From assembly GCA_017998095.1 (NCBI GenBank), contig JAGODU010000078.1, forward strand, positions 1-18,580: a DNA stretch of 18,580 nucleotides, read 5' to 3'. This DNA is from Prolixibacteraceae bacterium. GTDB taxonomy: Bacteria; Bacteroidota; Bacteroidia; Bacteroidales; Prolixibacteraceae. A model generated the notes under the pieces. The model saw nothing but the letters and a program-made list of their open reading frames with translations. It was not told the origin of the DNA and searched no databases. This document shows, piece after piece, positions 15,581 to 18,580 of this stretch. The translations under genes were made by a program, and so were the position numbers. Within the stretch, counting starts at the first letter, position 1, and the number at the start of each line of letters is the position of its first letter.

Positions 15581-15802
15581 TTATTTTGAATACTCTCTTA
15601 ATTTTCTGTACCTGAAATATTTATATAAAAAATATACTACAAATAGAGTTGCAAAAGTAGGCCACAGAATATCTTTTATCAATTCAACAACCTGGCTTAA
15701 TGAAACTATCTGAAACCTGAATTTTAAAATATATTCAATCACAAATATGATGAGAAATGCTATCAACATTCCTTTTATAACTTCCAGAATTAATTTCTTC
15801 AT
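15581..15802 (-). CDS. Small two-helix membrane protein
   Basis: The product has 73 residues. Two hydrophobic segments, at about 9-26 and 45-60, flank a short amphipathic stretch. The C-terminus is strongly basic and aromatic (YKYFRYRKLREYSK), suggesting it stays in the cytoplasm. I do not recognise a family. It starts 10 bases after the dgkA-like gene and is in the same orientation, so it is probably translated from the same message. It converges on the metallo-beta-lactamase gene with 33 bases between stops and no clear hairpin. The operon position hints at membrane lipid metabolism, but nothing in the sequence proves it. Confidence 0.65.
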   Translation of the reverse strand: MKKLILEVIKGMLIAFLIIFVIEYILKFRFQIVSLSQVVELIKDILWPTFATLFVVYFLYKYFRYRKLREYSK

Positions 15803-15812
15803 TTTAATTTTT

Positions 15813-16202
15813 TTAAATAGATAATTTACTTAACAGATGCGGTATAAATATTATTAGACCAATAAGAGCTGATACTATTGCTGATAATAAAACTCCTGCA
15901 GCTGCAAGATCTTTAGACTTGCCTATTTTATCAATCCTTTCCGTAGAAAAGGCATCTCCAAGATTTTCTACTGCTGAATTAAATATTTCAGCAACAAAAA
16001 CAAAACCTATAGCAAATATTATGAACAACCATTCAGGAGCAGAAAGATTAAACCAAATACCTGCAATTATTACAAGAATGGTTATTGCCAGATGTATCCA
16101 TGAGTTATGCTCCTCTTTGAATAGATGACCTATCCCTTTGAATGCATATCTGAAACTGATAAGCCTTGCTTTAAATGAAAACGATTTATTCTTTTTCTCC
16201 AT
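15813..16202 (-). CDS. dgkA: DgkA-type lipid kinase (diacylglycerol or undecaprenol kinase)
   Basis: The product has 129 residues, typical of the small trimeric membrane kinases of the DgkA family. Three hydrophobic helices are visible at about 37-50, 56-72 and 101-119. The N-terminal amphipathic helix holds FRYAFKGIGHLFKEEHNSWIH. The family signature is AEIFNSAVENLGD (71-83), including the catalytic-site Glu at 72, Asn at 75 and Glu at 79, followed by KIGKSKDLAAAGV (92-104). Proteobacterial members phosphorylate diacylglycerol; many Gram-positive ones phosphorylate undecaprenol. The substrate here is not settled by sequence. It has a well-spaced promoter and leads a two-gene operon with the 73-residue membrane protein. 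Confidence 0.9.
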   Translation of the reverse strand: MEKKNKSFSFKARLISFRYAFKGIGHLFKEEHNSWIHLAITILVIIAGIWFNLSAPEWLFIIFAIGFVFVAEIFNSAVENLGDAFSTERIDKIGKSKDLAAAGVLLSAIVSALIGLIIFIPHLLSKLSI

Positions 16203-16219
16203 TGCTGATTTTTAAAACC

Positions 16220-16250
16220 GAAAGTTATATAAACTAATTGACCTCTCAAA
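16220..16250 (-). promoter_or_regulatory. Promoter of the dgkA operon
   Basis: Read leftward, TTTG (16247-16250) is an exact -33 element. It is followed after exactly 19 bases by TAACTTTC (16220-16227), one mismatch from TAnnTTTG. The predicted start is near 16214, leaving a leader of about a dozen bases. Confidence 0.65.
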
Positions 16251-16309
16251 GTTTGAATTTTGACTTCAATATTTCAGCTTTTAAGAACTTATTTTTAAAG
16301 CACCCTGAC

Positions 16310-16344
16310 CGTACATCAACCGTACCTCATTCGTACCTCATTCG
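16310..16344. repeat. Three tandem 11-bp repeats
   Basis: Units CGTACATCAAC (16310-16320), CGTACCTCATT (16321-16331) and CGTACCTCATT (16332-16342) run head to tail and are followed by CG. The second and third are identical; the first differs at three positions. The period is close to one DNA helical turn, so any bound protein would sit on one face. The first two units also form one arm of the inverted repeat at 16312-16396. Confidence 0.75.
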
Positions 16345-16396
16345 ACCAAAAGACTATTTATTATTGCCTTTTTTCGAATAAGGTACGGTTGAGGTA
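16312..16396. repeat. 22-bp inverted repeat built from the 11-bp units
   Basis: The left arm is 16312-16333 and the right arm 16375-16396, with a 41-base spacer. The reverse complement of the right arm matches the left arm at 20 of 22 positions. In effect two further 11-bp units lie in opposite orientation to the three direct ones. The element lies about 60 bases upstream of the dgkA -33 box and beyond the plug-gene terminator, so it is more likely a DNA site or a mobile or dispersed repeat than an mRNA hairpin. Confidence 0.75.
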
Positions 16397-16440
16397 AGAG
16401 GAATGTTATTAATGCTTATTTGCATAAAATTACTGTGCAA

Positions 16441-16475
16441 CAAAAAAAGGGTTGCCGGATAACCCGACAACCCTT
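16441..16475 (-). terminator. Rho-independent terminator of the plug-protein gene
   Basis: Read leftward, the outer stem AAGGGTTG / CAACCCTT is extended past one mismatch by three further pairs, and is followed by a run of T residues (complement of 16442-16448). It starts about 33 bases after the stop codon. Confidence 0.88.
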
Positions 16476-16507
16476 GAAGGTTGATTTATATAATGATCAT
16501 AAGCTAT

Positions 16508-17191
16508 TTACAAAGATGCTATTGTTTCAATTAACACTACACCCGTTGCTCCTCTTGCTCCATATATCGATGCTGCTGCATCTTTAAGAAAATTAATGCT
16601 CTTTACATCACAGGGCGAAATATCTCCAATATAATCTGTCACTACTCCGTCAACTACATATAAAGCACAGTTGCTTAGTGTAAGCGATGTTATTCCTCTT
16701 ATTATTACTTCCTGTTCAGTCCCCGGCATATTGCTGTCTCTGCTTATTCTTACTCCGGGACACCTTCCGCTTATAAGATCGAAGATATTTGAATAAGAGC
16801 AGAAGTCTACATCATTATTCGTTAACATTGAGTAAGCATGTGTGGCATTTTCTTTTGAGATATATCCGTAACCTACTGCAAGTTTTACGTTTTCAGGCGA
16901 CTGAAGGAATTCCATCTTTACATTAACTGTGTCAGTTTCCGGTTTTACTCTTTTTCTTGCTTTTTGAAACACTTTACCTTCAAATACTAATACATCCTTA
17001 TCGTGGCAAACTATAGAATAGTTTCCCAATGAATCACTTATTGCTTTGGTTCCGGCTTTCTTTGCTGTTACCATCACGTTCGATACAGTTAAGTTGTCGA
17101 ACAGGGTCACTTTCCCGTAGACTACATTGGTCTGTGAAAATATTGCGTTTGAAAGTGCAATCCCGATTATTAAAAATATTATTGTTCTCAT
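16508..17191 (-). CDS. Stand-alone SusC-like TonB plug protein without a barrel
   Basis: The product has 227 residues. A signal peptide covers 1-19 (cut before QTN). Residues 23-92 form a carboxypeptidase-regulatory-like beta-sandwich (VYGKVTLFDNLTVSNVMVTAK, SDSLGNYSI), the usual N-terminal domain of SusC proteins. Residues 106-224 form a TonB-receptor plug: VGYGYISKENATHAYS, then SNIFDLISGRCPGVRIS, EVIIRGITSL, ALYVVDGVV, VKSINFLKDAAASIYGARGATGVVLIET. The protein stops where the plug would normally join the 22-strand barrel. A terminator follows at once and no barrel remnant lies downstream, so this looks like an intact gene and not a broken receptor. There is no SusD neighbour. The plug carries four Cys residues (131, 144, 175, 194), which is unusual. 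It probably acts in the periplasm; its partner is unknown. Confidence 0.85.
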   Translation of the reverse strand: MRTIIFLIIGIALSNAIFSQTNVVYGKVTLFDNLTVSNVMVTAKKAGTKAISDSLGNYSIVCHDKDVLVFEGKVFQKARKRVKPETDTVNVKMEFLQSPENVKLAVGYGYISKENATHAYSMLTNNDVDFCSYSNIFDLISGRCPGVRISRDSNMPGTEQEVIIRGITSLTLSNCALYVVDGVVTDYIGDISPCDVKSINFLKDAAASIYGARGATGVVLIETIASL

Positions 17192-17222
17192 GGCTTTATG
17201 TTTTATCTTTTTTTATTTATTC

Positions 17223-17254
17223 GGGGAATTTCTTTCCGGATAATTATCTTCCCC
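17223..17254. repeat. Inverted repeat in the plug/lipoprotein divergent region
   Basis: GGGGAA (17223-17228) and TTCCCC (17249-17254) are reverse complements, and between them lies the 10-bp palindrome GATAATTATC (17239-17248). It is 32 bases upstream of the plug-protein start, so in the leftward transcript it could be a leader stem or an operator. Significance is uncertain in AT-rich DNA. Confidence 0.35.
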
Positions 17255-17385
17255 AATCTATTCTAATGACAAGCATATAATGTTTTTCCCCTATTATTTA
17301 TTTAATTCTAAAAAAAAAGTAGGGTAAAATTATTTCCTGTCGGATATAGGTTAAAACTGATTGCTGAAGGTTAAAATTTGAAATT

Positions 17386-18363
17386 ATGAAGACACAAAAT
17401 TTAGGAATTGTAATGATTTTGGCAATTGGATTGTTTTCCTGCCAGAGTGATGATGTGATAACCAGTCTGACTGGTGATGATGTTCTTAATACGAAATCGG
17501 CAACATTGGCTTCTACTGATGTTGCTGCTGAATGTATTTTAGGTGATGTTGATCTGGAAGCCGATTATTATACTTATGCACAAAAAGTGTTAAAACAAGT
17601 TGCTAAGTTAACAGACAATTCCCGTAAAATAACCAATTCTCATTTCATGGATAAATTTTATTCAGGCGACGGCCCGATGATTTCTATAGACACTGCTGAA
17701 ACCGGTTATCCAATAATAATTTCAATTGATTATGGAGATACTACTGTTACAAAACATGGCAAGGTGCTTAGTGGTACAATTATCCTTGAAATTTCAGGTG
17801 ATAAAAATACTGACGGAGCAACAAGAAAAGTTACTTATGAAAATTTCTTTGTTGATTCAGTTAGTCTCACAGGTTCTAAATCTGAAATTTTTAATTTTAC
17901 TGCTGACTCAATTCTTGTAATTACATCTTCAGGGAATATTGTTCTTACCCTTCCTGATGGAAGTACAATAACTGCCGCTACTGAAAAACAACGTACATGG
18001 ATTGAAGGCGACGATACTCCGTTTGAACATGATGATGACATTTTACAAGTAACAGGAAAAACTGAATTTACCACTTCTGAAGGCGAAAGCTTTGTTAAAG
18101 AAACTTTAATCCCATTATTAAGAACAGGCGATTGCCACAACTTTGTTCAGGGTACAGTCAGATATGTTCAGGATGGAGCAGAAATAGCAGTCCTTGATTA
18201 TGGTGATGGCGAATGTGACGAAGTTGCAACTTTAACTACTGCTGACGGCGAAACTATTGAAATCGAACTCAGAGGCAGTAAATTACATGGCCAAAATGGC
18301 AATTACAATGCTGAAAATAATGGTAAAGGAAAGGGTAAAGGCAAAGGAAATGGTAAAGGTTAG
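17386..18363 (+). CDS. Lipoprotein of unknown function with a Gly-Lys tail
   Basis: The product has 325 residues. The N-terminus is a lipoprotein signal ending LFSC, with Cys19 as the lipidated residue. The following QSDDV resembles the acidic export signal that sends Bacteroidota lipoproteins to the cell surface. The mature part is acidic and beta-rich, with segments such as ISIDYGDTTVTKHGKVLSGTI, a second DYGDGECDEVATLTT near the end, and TLPDGSTIT. Cys pairs (DCHNF, GECDE) could form a disulfide. The last 13 residues alternate Gly with Lys (one Asn), encoded by an imperfect hexamer repeat. Similar unnamed lipoproteins are common in the phylum. It is divergent from the plug gene by 194 bases and ends before a strong terminator. 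No function is assigned. Confidence 0.8.
   Translation: MKTQNLGIVMILAIGLFSCQSDDVITSLTGDDVLNTKSATLASTDVAAECILGDVDLEADYYTYAQKVLKQVAKLTDNSRKITNSHFMDKFYSGDGPMISIDTAETGYPIIISIDYGDTTVTKHGKVLSGTIILEISGDKNTDGATRKVTYENFFVDSVSLTGSKSEIFNFTADSILVITSSGNIVLTLPDGSTITAATEKQRTWIEGDDTPFEHDDDILQVTGKTEFTTSEGESFVKETLIPLLRTGDCHNFVQGTVRYVQDGAEIAVLDYGDGECDEVATLTTADGETIEIELRGSKLHGQNGNYNAENNGKGKGKGKGNGKG
18322..18360 (+). repeat. Imperfect GGTAAA hexamer repeat
   Basis: Six and a half units of a GGTAAA-like hexamer (variants ggaaag, ggcaaa, ggaaat) encode the Gly-Lys tail of the lipoprotein. Synonymous variation between units suggests the peptide, not the DNA, is maintained. Confidence 0.7.
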
Positions 18364-18410
18364 ATCAGAAATTTGCATTTATTTTCATATTGATTTTTAG
18401 TGTCCCTTTA

Positions 18411-18442
18411 AAAAGAGAGCTGATATCATACAGCTCTCTTTT
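18411..18442 (+). terminator. Rho-independent terminator after the lipoprotein gene
   Basis: AAAAGAGAGCTG (18411-18422) and CAGCTCTCTTTT (18431-18442) are exact reverse complements around an 8-base loop. The T run on one side and A run on the other could make it work in both directions. It begins 48 bases after the stop codon. The remaining 138 bases to the window end hold no feature I can support. Confidence 0.88.
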
Positions 18443-18580
18443 ATAAAAGGGAAAGTTCATTAAAATTTTTTATATGCTATAGTGCCGGAATAATTATTGG
18501 AATCTGACTTTTAATATTTAAAGTATTATAGTTATTCCAGACAAAACACTAAAGAAATGCTTTTTCCTGAAACAGGAATT

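Larger units (their letters stand above)
16203..16507. other. 305-base non-coding region between dgkA and the plug-protein gene
   Basis: The region holds the dgkA promoter (16220-16250), an array of 11-bp repeats with an inverted partner (16310-16396), and the terminator of the leftward plug-protein gene (16441-16475). I see no open reading frame worth calling. Confidence 0.7.

Noticed and set aside
16310..16396. Possible CRISPR array
   Set aside because: The units are 11 bp and contiguous with no spacers between them, part of the set is inverted, and no cas gene is near.
16508..17191. Plug protein as a truncated TonB receptor pseudogene
   Set aside because: The frame ends at the domain border, a strong terminator follows within about 33 bases, and no barrel-like sequence remains downstream.
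17029..17280. Rightward reading frame of 83 codons antisense to the plug protein start
   Set aside because: It overlaps the signal peptide and first domain of the plug protein on the other strand, with low-complexity Leu/Ser-rich content typical of a shadow frame.
18564..18578. Small hairpin TTCCTG-AAA-CAGGAA at the window end as a terminator
   Set aside because: The stem is only 6 bp and the bases needed to judge a T run on the rightward side lie outside the window; the leftward side has A residues, not T.
1..18580. tRNA, rRNA, insertion sequence or prophage genes
   Set aside because: No cloverleaf-like sequence with a T-loop, no ribosomal RNA segment and no transposase, integrase or phage structural motif was found on either strand by reading.

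Overview
The window is an AT-rich chromosomal segment from a member of the Bacteroidota, most likely the Bacteroidales or a related order. Several independent signs point there: a type IX secretion (T9SS) C-terminal sorting domain on a 1118-residue secreted protein, a SusC-like TonB plug protein, a relaxed lipobox followed by acidic residues, weak or absent Shine-Dalgarno sites, and promoters of the phylum's TTTG-N19-TAnnTTTG type (clearest upstream of tyrS and dgkA). I see no transposase, integrase, tRNA, rRNA or CRISPR array. The content is mostly core or housekeeping, with a more accessory right half.

Left part (1-4663). The 3' end of pyrH (UMP kinase) enters from the left and stops at a hairpin terminator that also encodes the last codons of the convergent gene. 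Four leftward genes follow in genome order: a Wzy/WaaL-type O-antigen polymerase or ligase, a Wzz-type chain-length regulator overlapping it, tyrS, and cvpA. tyrS has its own promoter, with a perfect 11-bp hairpin at the predicted 5' end of its transcript.

Middle part (4775-10430), all rightward. A GH3-family acyl-acid-amide synthetase-like enzyme comes first. Next is a tight group: deoxynucleoside kinase, MazG NTP pyrophosphohydrolase, a PAP2-family phosphatase whose start codon overlaps the mazG stop, and an exported protein of unknown function. dusB (tRNA-dihydrouridine synthase) closes the run behind a good -7 element. The kinase and MazG suggest a nucleotide-pool theme.

Right part (10435-18580). 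A large T9SS-secreted CotH-kinase protein runs leftward and converges on dusB. Past a divergent intergenic region with a 14-bp perfect palindrome is a SpoIIAA/STAS-like protein with a strong terminator. After a 312-bp gap holding several dyads comes a rightward metallo-beta-lactamase-fold enzyme with the full set of subclass B1 zinc ligands; it diverges from the usual B1 sequence at several conserved positions and is the most notable gene here. A leftward pair follows: dgkA-type kinase and a 73-residue membrane protein. Upstream of dgkA lies an array of 11-bp repeats in direct and inverted orientation. The window ends with a complete barrel-less TonB plug protein and a divergent lipoprotein with a Gly-Lys tail.

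The two candidates for something undescribed are the divergent B1-like metallo-beta-lactamase and the 11-bp repeat array. I do not see a coherent multi-gene novel system.
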